A stretch of DNA of 64,000 bases from Dipetalonema caudispina. Lineage: Eukaryota; Nematoda; Chromadorea; Rhabditida; Onchocercidae. Of the stretch, positions 22,177-34,038 are shown in pieces. A model generated the notes under the pieces. It searched no databases and was not told the DNA's origin. It saw nothing but the letters and a program-made list of their open reading frames with translations. Numbering within the stretch: position 1 is the stretch's first letter; every line of letters starts with the position of its first letter. Both the position numbers and the translations under genes were made by a program. Location: contig JABVXV010000024.1 of the NCBI GenBank assembly GCA_013365325.1, forward strand, positions 248,001 through 312,000, read 5' to 3'.

Positions 22177-25100
22177 TCAGAAGATAAGACCTATACTTCG
22201 CAGAAAATGAAGTACTATGAATGAATAAATTCGATATTGCACATAAAATGATGTTAACCAGAAAATATATTGTCCGACAATTCTCCACCATGGAAAATAT
22301 ACCCTACTGCCTTCTTCATCACGTACAAAAACGCCTTCTTTGTAGTACCGATCTGAAATTTTGCATGATGAAATCATGTTTTCAAAAATGACAAATTCTG
22401 AACTTGAAAACTCAAATATAACCATAGTTACTATGATTTCTCAATTCTTAACTTACATCTCCCTAACTAACGCAATTTTGTGTGAATAATCTATATATGT
22501 ATGCATCAAAAAAAAATATGTGGTCACGTGTAGTATAGAACATATTTTTTGAAGAAGCAGGACTTTACTACAACAACATCATGTTTTTTTCACATTAGCT
22601 TACGAAATGCATAGAAATATGAAAAACTACCAAGAATATTATCTTTGTACTGGTAAACGCTGTATAACCAATCACGTAACTTCTCTTCATCTTCAAATGG
22701 TACCTGAAGTCAAGATGTTGATTTGACCTTTAACCTTAACAAAAGTTGCAAAAATCATAAAATGTGAATTCAAGTCATAAGCAGAATTCAAATGTTTATA
22801 TTGGTCTCCATACTAACTTTACATTATCAGTTTTGCTAACCGGAAAAACATTTAAAAGAAACGGCTAAGATAACTTTAAACCCTATTTTCTCACCGAAAT
22901 AGTGCAGTAATGATGAGCGAATATCATTCAACTAAACAGAGAATTAAACCACATAAAAGAGAAGTCTTTAATCTAACCCGATCCACCTTACTAATCAATC
23001 TTTATCTTTTAATAAAAAGAAGTGTTCATTTTCAGTGATACTTTTTCGTTTCATCACTGGGTAATTCCCATTAAGAACTATGATATCTGCAGAAATTCGG
23101 CTACGTCCTCAAAACACTTCTCTTCTATCGATAATTAGAAGAAAATTCCCCATCATGAAAGTATCTCGTAGACATTTTGTTTATAAAAATCATCTTTGAT
23201 ATGACTATTCACTTATTTAAAATCTATCTCTGTAAAATTGTCCTCACAGAAGAATTGACTTTTGCCAAGGATACGATTTGGCAAACATTGCAATGGTAAG
23301 AGGAAAGCAAAAAGAAGACGATCATAAAGAAAGCTTAACCCATATTACTGCCGTAACAATTTGAAGGCAAACTAGGAAAGATTTGTATTTCAAAATTAAA
23401 GGAAGCAATAAATTGATTAAAAGTGGTAAATCATAGTAATTAAGAAGTTGGTAACACCCACATCACTAGCATCATAAATTTTATAATGTACACCAATATC
23501 GCATGGTTCACGAGTACCAAAGCTCAACGTGACAAGTGAAAGCGGCATTTTGTGAGGATATGCGATCGTCACATCCAATACATATTTTATCGGTGGTCGC
23601 ATTTCTGAAATTCGAAAAACATTTTAAGAAATGAATATATGGTAAACTGAATTTATATTCTTGTTATTAGAAATACTCTATCTCTATCCTCCCAAACTTA
23701 TCCATCTGCCCTTCCTCAGAATTTCCTCGAACAATGAAACATGGTCTCTTAAAAATTTACAAAATCCTTGCACCATTGAGAATGCCAAATATTCAACATG
23801 ATTCAGTATAATGTTCTCGATGCTATTCAGATGCACCTTAATCACTTCATCATAACAAGCTCCTTCACCTCAAATTTACCTATCTTTCTATAAAGGTAAA
23901 ACAATGTTCTTCGTTTCTTCCGCATCGAAAAATTCTTTTAAATTAAAGCAACATATAAATCGTACAATGTTTAATTCACACATTTGCTTTAAATCCCTCT
24001 CCACTTTAACTCTTTTTCTTTAACCCACTTAATATCAAATGGCAATGTTTTTCCACAATCAACTATTACGCTTTTTGAATGAAATAATGATTATGGTGCT
24101 GTTAGAGTTAAGCGTAAACAAGGAAAAAACAATCCCTTTGCCAGCCCAACCGTTTGTTTGCTGATATGCTATTCTCTCACTCACTCCGAACGGTATGGGA
24201 CATGCTTTCTCGTGCTTCTACGCTTTGTTCTGTAGTTTTTTGAAGCAAAAACTTTAATTTCAAATTTTAAATAACTGTTATTAGAAGTCTCAAAATGTTT
24301 TGTCGGCTACCACCATTGCTAACATTAATTACGATAAGTATTTTCAGGATATCTTTTACCAGATGCCAAGAAAAAAACATCTTTCATTTCATTATTCAAC
24401 CGTACGCATTTCCGTCCAGAAATTTTAAAAAAAACTAGGATCAAATCAATAAGTATCACTTCCCATTTTATTAGTCTTTTACATCAAACCTCACTAATTT
24501 AACAGGAAAAAACCAATATTTTGTAAATTAGCTGGTCAATCACGACATTATATTACACTAATCCGATCATCCTGATGATAATCCAGTAAAACAGTGTTTT
24601 AGGTTCTATTGAACCTGTAGGTCGAGATATATTTCATATTTAATAAACCTAATCCCAACCACTTCTCAATTAAATAGTAATACTGCATTCAATTCCATGC
24701 AAAAACAGAGACTGACTTGGACAATTTTACAAATTATCCCTTAACTTTTCTACCAGCATTTCTTTCCCCATTATCTCCAAACTTCTCAACAATTCATTAA
24801 AGCAACATAACGTAGGGAATACTTCTTCTTCTCCCACAAATTTCGATCGATTTCCATATTACCTCCTGATCTTTGATCAAGGGAAATGAAACACGTCATC
24901 AGAAAGGCTTCCCACAAACTCACATTCTAAAATCGCAACAATAATCATTACTCTTTGACGAGCAAAATTAGGATAAATAGAGGACTGTTCCATTATTTTA
25001 TGTATAACTCCGGATTATTCTTCTTACGATATCAATCGCTAACAAGCAGTAGTATGAATAATTAATCGTTAATTATAAGCAACTACTAGTTTTTTTTTTT

Positions 25101-28100
25101 TTTTGATTTCCCGTAATAACTTCTAGCAGGAAAAGTATATCAACACTTGCCACAATAATATCAATAATTATATAAATGAATCTTGCCATAAACTTTTCAG
25201 CATCTATTAGTTGAGGATTTGCGCCAAGACTCATTTACTATTTCGTATGGTGTTGAATTCGCGTGCTTCTACAGAGAAATATCACTCGTCATCGAGTTCA
25301 AGTGAGTGTTTTCTCCAAATCTTATTTATAATTAAACCTCTTTGTAAATATACAAAGGCATAAATAAGTAAGAAGATAAATAAGCGAGGAACTGATAAGA
25401 AAAGAAATTAATTTGTAGTTCTTGGAGGTAGAAAGTAGAGAAGCATTCACGATTAAGTTCCATTCTTTAGAGTTACCAACTATTTTCACAGAAACTCCTA
25501 CTCCAACATTATTCAGCATCAATGAATAAGAAGTCGTTTAATACATGGTTACACAATGTAGTAGAACAATGTCTGCAAATTACTGCGGTGTGCTATCATT
25601 TATCAGTCATATTTCTGATGCCTTTTCTTGTTCCACTTTTATTTCTTTATGTGGTGAGTCGAAATGAATTTGAATTTGAGGAATAAATGATTTTTTTGAG
25701 GAACAAATGAAATGGCATTGCAAAGTCTATTATATCGAAGTAAAAATCAACTAAGCAAAACTCGATATAGAAATATCTTTAGTCTAAATGTATCAATATG
25801 TAGGATTATTCAATTATATAATATTCATGCTCCCAATGTATGATACACTAATGAGCGAATATCGTTTACTTTTTCCAGATCGTAACCCCATGGTGGCCCA
25901 TTGTTCTACTATACTTGACATGGTTTATTTATGATCATAAATCTCCTAGACGTGGTGGCTATCCATCAACATGGTGTCGCACTCGATCTATTCACAAATA
26001 TTTTGCGAGATATTTTCCAATTCATTTACATATAACTACTCCTTTGATATCCGGGAAAGTAAATGTTAACTTTTGAAAATATAAGATGAAACGAGCAAAA
26101 CTTCTGAGGAAATATCTAAATCGAACCAAAGCGATTTATCGGGCATTGAACGGTTGCAGAATTACCTTATTGGCTCGCACCCACATGGAATTATTTCGAT
26201 TAATACATATGCCAATTTTGTAACCAATGGTACCGGAGTGTTTGAAAAACTTCCTGGGATGAGTGTCCGAGTATGCACACTGGTATCGCAATTCTGGGTA
26301 CCACTGCGTCGCGAATGGGCAATGTTACATGGATTAATTGACTGCAGTAAAGAGAGCCTACATTATGCGCTGAATACCGAAAACTCCATCAACAATATTG
26401 TTGTACTTATCGTGGGTAAGTTACTGATACACAAGGAGTGAAATCCTTGACATATCATTTGACTCTTCACCGGCGAAATGACATGAATGTACTTATTACT
26501 GTTTAAAAAAGTAGGAAATTTACGGTTTAATTAAAAGAAGAGAATTTCAGGAGGAGCGGAAGAAGCGCTAGATGCACATCCGGGTAGTCATATCTTAACA
26601 CTTAATAAACGAAAAGGTTTCATAAAGATTGCGATAGAAACGGGTGCCCAGCTAGTGCCAATGTACTGCTTTGGGGAAAACGAACTTTTCGAACAGGTGA
26701 GAAACAGTTTTAAAAAATTCATATGAAGTCATCCTGAGTTCACAAAGATTTGCTTAATCGAACGGGAAACCAAAACGCAAAATAGGGCCATTTCTAGGTG
26801 AACAATCCTGAAGGATCTTATTTACGCTGTTTTCAAAGTAAACTAAAAAAAATTACGAAATGCTCGTTGCCAATATGTCACGGCTGTGGATTATTCAACA
26901 ATTTTGGACCGCTTCCTTACTGGCAAGTTTCGAAATTCATTTCTGATGTAAAACCTAATTGGACCATGTGAAGGTATTTGCCAAAATCACGTGACGTTTG
27001 ACCCTAATTGAAGTCCACAAAATTTTGACACTCATTAAAAGCTACTCCATGAAAATACTTCCTCGATCATGAAATAGTTGTATACAAAGTCGCGGCTTAG
27101 GTTCTAAAAAGGCTAATAATATCGAATATATTTCTTCAGTTTAACGGTCATTTAAATTGTGAATGTTTCCAAGGATCTTCAGAAAATTTTAATTTCTAGT
27201 ACTAAGCAGAATTAGTATCAGATTTTTCTTGAAAATCCCTACATTAGTTACCACGTGTGCCTATCAAGGAACTAATTTCTAGCAAACCCGTCAACACTGT
27301 TATTGGAGCACCCATATCTGTGATGAAAAAGAAAAATCCAACAACCGAAGAAATTGATCGCCTGCACGGACTTTATGTCAACGCTATAACTGAACTTTTT
27401 GAGACTTATAAAACCGAATTTGGAATATCAAAAAGCGTTCCGTTGATTATCCGATAACTATTGTATACGGTATAATGAATCTGCTCTATCAAACAGCATT
27501 TATATCATATTATCTTTGTAAAAGATAATGAAGAACTTTTACTTTTTTGATCCTTAAATTCTGTTTATCGAGTTTAAAGTAGCAAGAGGCACTCAAAGAT
27601 CCATATTTTGCTTGCAATAAAAGTCAAATGGGGAAAGATATAAGTGTGTCGAAGTGGAAACCATTGACGTTTGCTTGAGGAAGAAAAAAGACTTGATTTT
27701 TCTGCCATTTAATAGCTATATTAAAAACCGAATATTTAGATACTTTTGCTCATAACCTACCATATAAAATATTTTACTAGGCTTCTGGAAATTTTCTATA
27801 TTAACTACTTATCCTTAATAATTATTAAAACAGGCGCTTGAGGGCAAGCAAAAAACAAACCTTTGATGTATTTTTTTTCTCTGATCGCTCCAACTGTATC
27901 CCGAATAAGCTTCAATTTGCTACCGTTTTCAGTCGTGGTTATACCATCTGTATAATTGTAACCTTTCTTTGGACCAACTTCCTCCATAATTGCTTTAACA
28001 GCACCATAACGGGGTAACGTTGCATGTTCCAAGTGCGGGTAACCATTTTCACGACCGTATCTAGATATCACGAAATATGCATATCAATTCACAAACCTGG

Positions 28101-29993
28101 ACTCATGTGGGCTATCCTTTTGCAGCAATGGTTCTGTAACTGAATGTTTCACCGTTGTTTTGGCTAGCAATAAAATCCTCCTTACCCAGAAACGTGCACT
28201 TCAATATAATCAAACATGCACGAAGGTTTACCATTTCAAGTCAATATCATAGGTAATGCAAAATATTCTTGACAAATTTGAATTTCAAATTTGTAAATTT
28301 CAGAACCTTAATTTCGGAAAAATCCGAAACTGTTATGCATTTGTCATTTGCTCACTTGTCTTTTCAGTGATACTTAATCTTGAACAATCAGAATCCCACG
28401 ATTCTGAAGAAATACCATAAACCTCAATTTAACAAAACTTCCGATTACTTCTGACTAGACTGAATTCTTTTATAATAGAAACCGCCTTCCGGAAACAGAA
28501 TAATCCATCGCCGGTCACGATCCCAGAAAACTCTCCGCAAGTGATCCTTCAAACGAATCAGCTCCTTTTCTCGCGTTGCTTTCCCTTGTTTAATAAAATA
28601 ATCACCATGCATCTGACCAATAATTCCGAAAGGTGTCCATCGAAACATGACATCCATTAACCATAAAGTCTGAAGAAGGTGCTCCATTTTTTGTGCTTAT
28701 ATATATACTCTAAAAAAAGAAAAATATATATATAATCGATTCAGAGCTAATTTTCAAGCCGATAAATTCAGTAATACTGAAATTTTATTTAACAAAGAGA
28801 ATCAGAACAAACATCATCACAAAGTATATGGTCCTGAAATAAATCAATTAACCTAAGAATCCGTAAGATTTATTATTACAATAATGAACCTTTCTGCTGG
28901 CAACTCCCTTGCTTTGGAGAGTAGTCATCAAAATAGGAACATCTGCGGTACTCTGATGATTGCACATAAGAATAATCCGTTCATCAACACATAACTTTCT
29001 AACATCATCGCCGTATTCGTACACTGGAATACTTCAAAAGATTTAAACATATTGGCAAAAATAGAGTACCCTAGAAAAAGGGAAAGAAACTCTGAAATCC
29101 GCTTTTATTAGTAGAAGTGAAGAATATTCTCAAACTGTTAGAAAACCAACCGTCATATCCAGCAGTATAGCCAGCATAACCAATGAATGCTTGCAGCCAA
29201 GAATAAAGCTTCCCTTCATAAAACCAATACAGTCTTGGCCTAAATGCAAACATTTTATTATACACTCCAACTGATTTCAAAATCAAAAACTGGTAAACAA
29301 TTTCTTTTGCAACAGTTACAACAAAAAAAAAAATGATCCGAACTATAGTGATTTTCCTCTATCCGCAATCTTCAAAGCTCAGCTGTACAAATTTAAAATG
29401 TACCATTTTATCCCCGAAATAAAACTCGGAAATTCTCACCATAAAGATCGGGCCCAGAGAACTGGAAGCATAAAGCCAAAGTAGGTGACAAAAAAGACAG
29501 TGACATTTGATAAGCATAAAAGAGTACGAAACGGTGTTTGCAAAATCCAAATGACTCTGGAAAAAAATCTACTATTTTGTATGTCGTGCTCAAAAAAATT
29601 AATTCATTTTATATAATTTGTGCGAGTTTTGAAAAACTTATATTTAATCGATTATCATCTGTTTACACAACCATACATATCTCATCTGTAAGATATGAAC
29701 TATACCTATAATGCTTTTCTCTGATGTAAGCTTTTGTTCAAATAGGTTACTAGAATTCGACCTGCAAAATTAATGCAATTCTGATTTTGTGCATTTCGGA
29801 CTAAGTTCATCTATTAACCAATCAAAAAATCTTGACCGCTGCCCTGGAAAAATCCCATCATTCCACGAGAAAAACAACAAAGGGCTTACCGCTCTAAATT
29901 AGTTTTAGTTGACCAAGCAGACTTATCACCCGGTGGTCTATACGGTGAATGCGGACGCATCTGTGGCGCAGGTATTGAAGAAAGTGTTGCCAT
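22177..29993 (-). CDS. LPGAT1: Lysophosphatidylglycerol acyltransferase 1 (LPGAT1-like), nine exons, 418 residues
   Basis: An ER-membrane acyltransferase of the PlsC/AGPAT superfamily; LPGAT1 relatives acylate lysophospholipids, and the mammalian enzyme has also been reported to have monoacylglycerol acyltransferase activity. Exons: 29890-29993, 29440-29556, 29151-29239, 28890-29023, 28449-28669, 27861-28060, 23462-23604, 22631-22703 and 22177-22352 (1257 nt, all phases agree). The start has a TTTCAG about 13 bases upstream. Visible features: a hydrophobic N-terminal segment; the [11 protein letters not shown] region typical of LPGAT1; NHQSTAD around residues 125-131 (the catalytic H-x4-D); [21 protein letters not shown] at 207-211; [16 protein letters not shown] and [11 protein letters not shown]; and a C-terminal membrane segment starting [12 protein letters not shown]. 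Exon 3 starts at TTTGCATTTAG because the upstream acceptor gives a stop. A 45-nt in-frame cassette lies at 24185-24229. Intron 6 (23605-27860) encloses a gene on the other strand. It is slightly longer than the human protein (about 370). Confidence 0.93.
24185..24229 (-). other. Possible 45-nt in-frame cassette exon of LPGAT1
   Basis: Within LPGAT1 intron 6, the minus strand has AAACTACAG, a 45-base segment and a GTGAGT donor. Read in the phase of the flanking exons, it is open ([14 protein letters not shown]) and its length is a multiple of three, so inclusion would insert 15 residues between the KKYIKG and MRPPIKY regions. This is the linker that varies among LPGAT1 proteins. Use is unproven. 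Confidence 0.4.
25247..27457 (+). CDS. DGAT2-family acyl-CoA:acylglycerol acyltransferase, nested in LPGAT1 intron 6
   Basis: Family members esterify mono- or diacylglycerol to make neutral lipid at the ER and lipid droplets. Exons: 25247-25301, 25517-25653, 25879-26058, 26160-26415, 26551-26696, 26798-26926 and 27248-27457 (1113 nt, 370 residues, all phases agree). A CTTTTCAG lies at 25200, 46 bases before the ATG. Residues about 30-85 form two hydrophobic segments ([24 protein letters not shown]). Then come PRRGGYP and YFPIHLH, HPHG at 131-134 (the family signature box, needed for activity), VGGAEEAL near 209, RKGF at 230-233, [23 protein letters not shown] and VIGAPISV. The C-terminus is [12 protein letters not shown]. 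An alternative start is the in-frame ATG at 25522, which is also preceded by a splice acceptor. Exon 4 was started at 26160 because spacing to HPHG then equals that in DGAT2; a weaker upstream acceptor exists. A 14-15 residue insertion ([14 protein letters not shown]) sits before KPVNTVIG. Whether it is DGAT2, MOGAT or wax synthase-like cannot be told. Confidence 0.92.
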
Positions 29994-31066
29994 ATCATTC
30001 GTTGCTGAAATCTGTTCTTTCTTTCTTCCCTTTTTTGTAGCTGTCGTTTTCTTACTCCGATTTTTTTGGTAAATTCAAAACAATGCCTCTGTAAGGTTGT
30101 TGAAATAGATACTTTTACCTTAAGCTATACTTTTGCTTCCCTCGCTTCTTTTTAAAAACACGCGAAAAAAAAGCAGCAGAAAAATGCAGACACCGGTGAT
30201 TCATTTTGCCAACTGTTTATTTCAATTCAAACAGATGATGTAGGCAGTCTACGTATCGAGCCCTAATTTCATTTAGTGGTACTAGAAGGCCAACATGGCA
30301 TACATTCAAGTATGTGCGAACAAATGACCATATTACTTTTACTTGTTTAAATTTCTATCGAAATGCTAAAGCATTAAAAACTTTCTATCAAAACACTATT
30401 AAGACTACATATATATACTTACTATCATCTCCCATTACTTATCTACGCTAACTCTCGAATAAATGCATGCCTTAATAATTGAATGAGATAAAAGCGCTGA
30501 GTTCATTTGAATTGATATTTGCTTATTCAATAAAACGGATGATATCGCAATATTTAAAGTAAACATCGACAATGATTTACAGTCAGTACTGTCTAAGTTA
30601 AAGTGAGCAAATCTAAACTTGACAGAATTAAAAGAAAAAAAGAAATAAAAAACGAAATGCGCCGACTAATTTACAAATATTACGTTTATCATTGAAAGAA
30701 CAACATAACATCGATGATAAAGTAACTTTTAATAGCTGATAAGAGAATGTTTACTATCAGTAACTTTTTATATAACTGACATCACCAAAAAAATCGGCGG
30801 AACGCTTCCCCATCACTTAATACAAAACCATGTACTTCCTTCTAACTGATAACATTAAAACCTTTTTTCTATCAGAATTTCTCAGCCATTGTGATAAAGT
30901 GATAAATCAATGAATGAAGCAATGACGTCGTATAAACAGCAAAACACGTAATTCCAAAAAATTTACTAATGATTGCTCTAACTTACTCATTAATTTAAGG
31001 ACTAATCTCTACATCTTAACTCAATGTATTACCCAATTCCTGTACCCATTCCCCACAACTCTTGAT

Positions 31067-31084
31067 CCCCGCCTCCCCCGCCCC
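31067..31084. promoter_or_regulatory. C-rich block (G-rich on the minus strand), Sp/KLF-like
   Basis: The minus strand reads GGGGCGGGGGAGGCGGGG, exceptional in this AT-rich window. It contains GC-box-like GGGGCGGGG and three runs of at least four G plus one GG, so a quadruplex is conceivable. It lies about 1.1 kb upstream of the LPGAT1 start. Confidence 0.4.
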
Positions 31085-31140
31085 ACGGCACTTTTCTCTT
31101 TCGTAGTGAGAGAAAAAGGAAATATTACAGACACATGCAG

Positions 31141-31187
31141 ACACACAGACACACACACACACACACACATACACACACGTACACATC
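31141..31187. repeat. (AC)n microsatellite
   Basis: An imperfect AC repeat of about 47 bases on the plus strand. It creates a Val/Cys-repeat shadow frame on the minus strand. Confidence 0.9.
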
Positions 31188-31300
31188 AAAACAAACAACA
31201 AATAAAACGAAGACAAACTTTTCGCGTTGAGATCCATATTTTCAAACTCTTTTCAACTCATCTATTGCAGCAGAATTTGCATCTACAAAATATGTTGCTT

Positions 31301-31375
31301 GTAAGTTCACGTGATCACGTGTGGTAATAGCTGGTTAGTAGCTGGTAAGTTCACGTGATCACATGTGATAATAAC
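31301..31375. promoter_or_regulatory. Tandem duplication carrying palindromic E-boxes
   Basis: A 44-base unit beginning GTAAGTTCACGTGATCAC occurs twice (starts 31301 and 31345). The first copy contains the perfect palindrome CACGTGATCACGTG (31308-31321), two CACGTG E-boxes; the second has CACGTGATCACATG (31352-31365). The site lies 1.3 kb upstream of LPGAT1. Binding by bHLH factors is inference. Confidence 0.55.
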
Positions 31376-32733
31376 TAGTAATGAAATAATGTAAGATTCC
31401 AATGATTACAATGTAAACAACACTATAATACAATGCAAATATCAAAAATGGCTGGAATGTATTTCAATTTTTCTAACTTTTTATTGTTAAACTTAATCAG
31501 AAAACAAACAAAGTGTCATGAAATGATTATTATTTTATCATTGCTATTATCATTTATGTAAGCTTATTTATTGACTAAAACATAAATTATAAGCATATTG
31601 TTATCATTTATCAGCATTTTTATGATATAATTTGATATCTGTTTGAATGCTATACCAAATGATATCTATTAGTTGGCATAGTTCGATTTTATAAAGTTTT
31701 GTGATTCTTATCGGTTGAAAATGTAGTGCTTTAGAAGCTTCGAAAGATTTTCAAAAAAAAAAAAAACAATTAAAAATTACATTTAAGAATATAGCTAATT
31801 TAATAAACCCAAAAAATTATAAAATTAGTTGTCGAGTAAATTCAACAATCTTGAAAGTTTACATAAATAGATTGCATATTACATTTTTTTATATTTCTTT
31901 TTTTTTCTTTTTTTTACATTTTATTACTTTTCATTTCTGTAATTTTCAATAAAGTAATTGTATGTGACAGAGAAAGTTCGAAAGAGAGAATGGAAGAATC
32001 AGATGATCTCAAAGGTGACAGTTTGTATAAGGTGCAAAGGTTCTTTGACATTTCTATGGAATTGTGATCAGCGATAGTTGTAAAGCACTTTCATTCCACC
32101 ACTATTCACAGTACAGTAAGGTGATTTATCTGATGATCAGTGAAGAAAGTAAATAAGAGTGTTGAAATCAAATATTCCCGAACAATTTATACTTTAGAAG
32201 CAAAGAATGAAAATCAAATTAATTGACATTAGTTAAATTTAAATTTCAGATCCTGAGAATTTTCAAATTAATGAAAGGGATTCGAATCGATCCGCTTCTT
32301 TTAGTTATGTAGTAATTTGCAAAGGTCAATGAATAAGATATTCAAACAAAAATTACTATTAAAACCAAGGAAAAATGTTATTTATGATTGACTTTACCTC
32401 TTGAAATTTTGTAACTATTAGCTTAATTAGAATTTAAAAAATGCTAATAAAAAAAACCCCCCTTACTCTGCATTTATCTTCCATTCGTTTGTAAGCATTT
32501 TCTTTGCTAAACATAATTTCATAATTAATGAAAGATAATAAAATGATCTCTGTTTAATGTGACATGTTTGCTTAACCTTTTGAGTGAGATATGGAAATTT
32601 TCAAGAATAACGTAATATCACTTCAGAATCCTCAGATGTAAATGAAATCTGAAAATGGCCTCTGCTAATTTTTGTCGTATTCAGAAGTTTCCAATGATAG
32701 TAGACCAATTGATGTCCATGAATAAGAATGCGA

Positions 32734-33451
32734 TTACGGAACTGAAAGTGAGGAACTAAAGTCCAAGTGATTATGTGTAGACGTAGCTAACGTACGTTGG
32801 AATTCAATAAACATGCGGGTTTTGCTCGAAGAATTAAACGATTTACAATTATTCCCCTTCACCAAACTTTGCAAAGATAAACTTTCTTTGTAACGTTCAA
32901 CAGGTGAAGCAATGAGTTTGACAAATTACTGTCTACATTCAAAAAAAGGAAATGGCAATATTTTTGTTTAGATTTTGATAAATAAAGCAGTAACAGGAAA
33001 AAAACACACACACACACACGCACATCATCTAACATTTCGATTTCAATCTCCTTCAAATATTCTTCAATTCAATAATATTTTAAAGTGCCTTGGTTCACTT
33101 TTGGAACGAGTTTAAGACAAATGAAATTTTTCTCTCCGAATAATATAATATACAGCACATAAGTTATCTGAAATAAATCCTATTTCATGATTTAAAACAT
33201 TCAATTCATTTATTTACTGTCCATTATCCGATCGTATTGTCAAATTTTTACAATGCTCGAAATAAGAATAATATTATGATTTTGTAAACAACAAATTGCA
33301 TAAAAATTTTCTTCTCTAAATAATTGTATAAAATCAAATGCATAGACATTTCTGGAATTATTACCTGTATCGACCGGTGTGATCGTGTAAGTACGATTTT
33401 ACTCTGGCAGTAGATGTTTTTGACACTGTCGTCTTTAAGAGGAATAGTCAT
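32734..33451 (-). CDS. Candidate short gene, divergent from the TSP-like gene
   Basis: I do not recognise it. A likely first exon, 33365-33451, runs ATG to a CAG/GTAATA donor and encodes MTIPLKDDSVKNIYCQ then SKIVLTRSHRSIQ (29 codons, phase 0). About 33030-33056 encodes an acidic segment (EIEIEMLDD) that ends at a GT-repeat donor. From about 32930 to 32734 one minus frame is open for more than 60 codons (contains KLIASPVERYKESLSLQ, KTRMFIEFQRTLATSTHNH, DFSSSLSVP and TAA). The acceptor of the last exon is unclear because a TAA stands just before the open frame; acceptors further in are possible. So there are three coding-like pieces on the same strand, but no certain model. Confidence 0.35.
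33004..33024. repeat. (AC)n microsatellite
   Basis: A 21-base AC repeat that coincides with the donor side of an intron in the minus-strand candidate gene, where it reads as a GT repeat. Confidence 0.85.
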
Positions 33452-34038
33452 GTTGAATCATTTGATTTACTTTTTATCATCTATTTTTTAACTCATTTTC
33501 CTAAAGACAAAAGCTGTTCATTTGGTTTGGCTGTAGACCTTTTGACCCCACGAGAAAATAAGACGTTTATTATTTAATTAGGTCATTTTTCCACTCACTT
33601 GCATTTACTTCATTGGCTAGAAAATTTTTTCAACGAGGTTTGTTTTTTTGATTTTACACATACAAATGATTTATTCTACATGAATGTCGGAAGTATTTGC
33701 ATCTTACCGATCACGAAAATTTAATTATAAATGCTGAAAAATGAGAGAATACCGAGATATACCGGTACAATGAAAGAGAATAAACTTAACATCCTTTCTT
33801 TCTTTGTAGTATCATATTTCAGAATTTCTTAAACTTACTCTATTGTTCATGAAACTTTTTAAGAAATACACCATTGGTTTCGTAAACTCTTAAATAATAA
33901 TGTCATCATTATTGTTTACTTCTCTTGATTTTGATGATTGGACTGATTAACTTGCATAACTAATTTTTTGTAGCATTCTCCTTTGGCTCTAACAAGTGTT
34001 ACCTGACTTTTGCAATTCCAGGCCAAAGCTAAGCATTA

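Larger units (their letters stand above)
29994..32733. other. Region upstream of LPGAT1
   Basis: No gene is assigned. It holds the likely LPGAT1 promoter, a C-rich block (31067-31084), an AC microsatellite (31141-31187) and a tandem palindromic repeat (31301-31375). An open frame of 34 residues on the plus strand (32655-32759, beginning MASANFCRIQKFPM, with a GTGAGG donor-like site near its end) lies opposite the end of a minus-strand candidate gene and is probably its shadow. Confidence 0.4.

Noticed and set aside
31016..31327. Two overlapping open frames of 73 codons on both strands
   Set aside because: Shadows of the AC microsatellite and the C-rich block.
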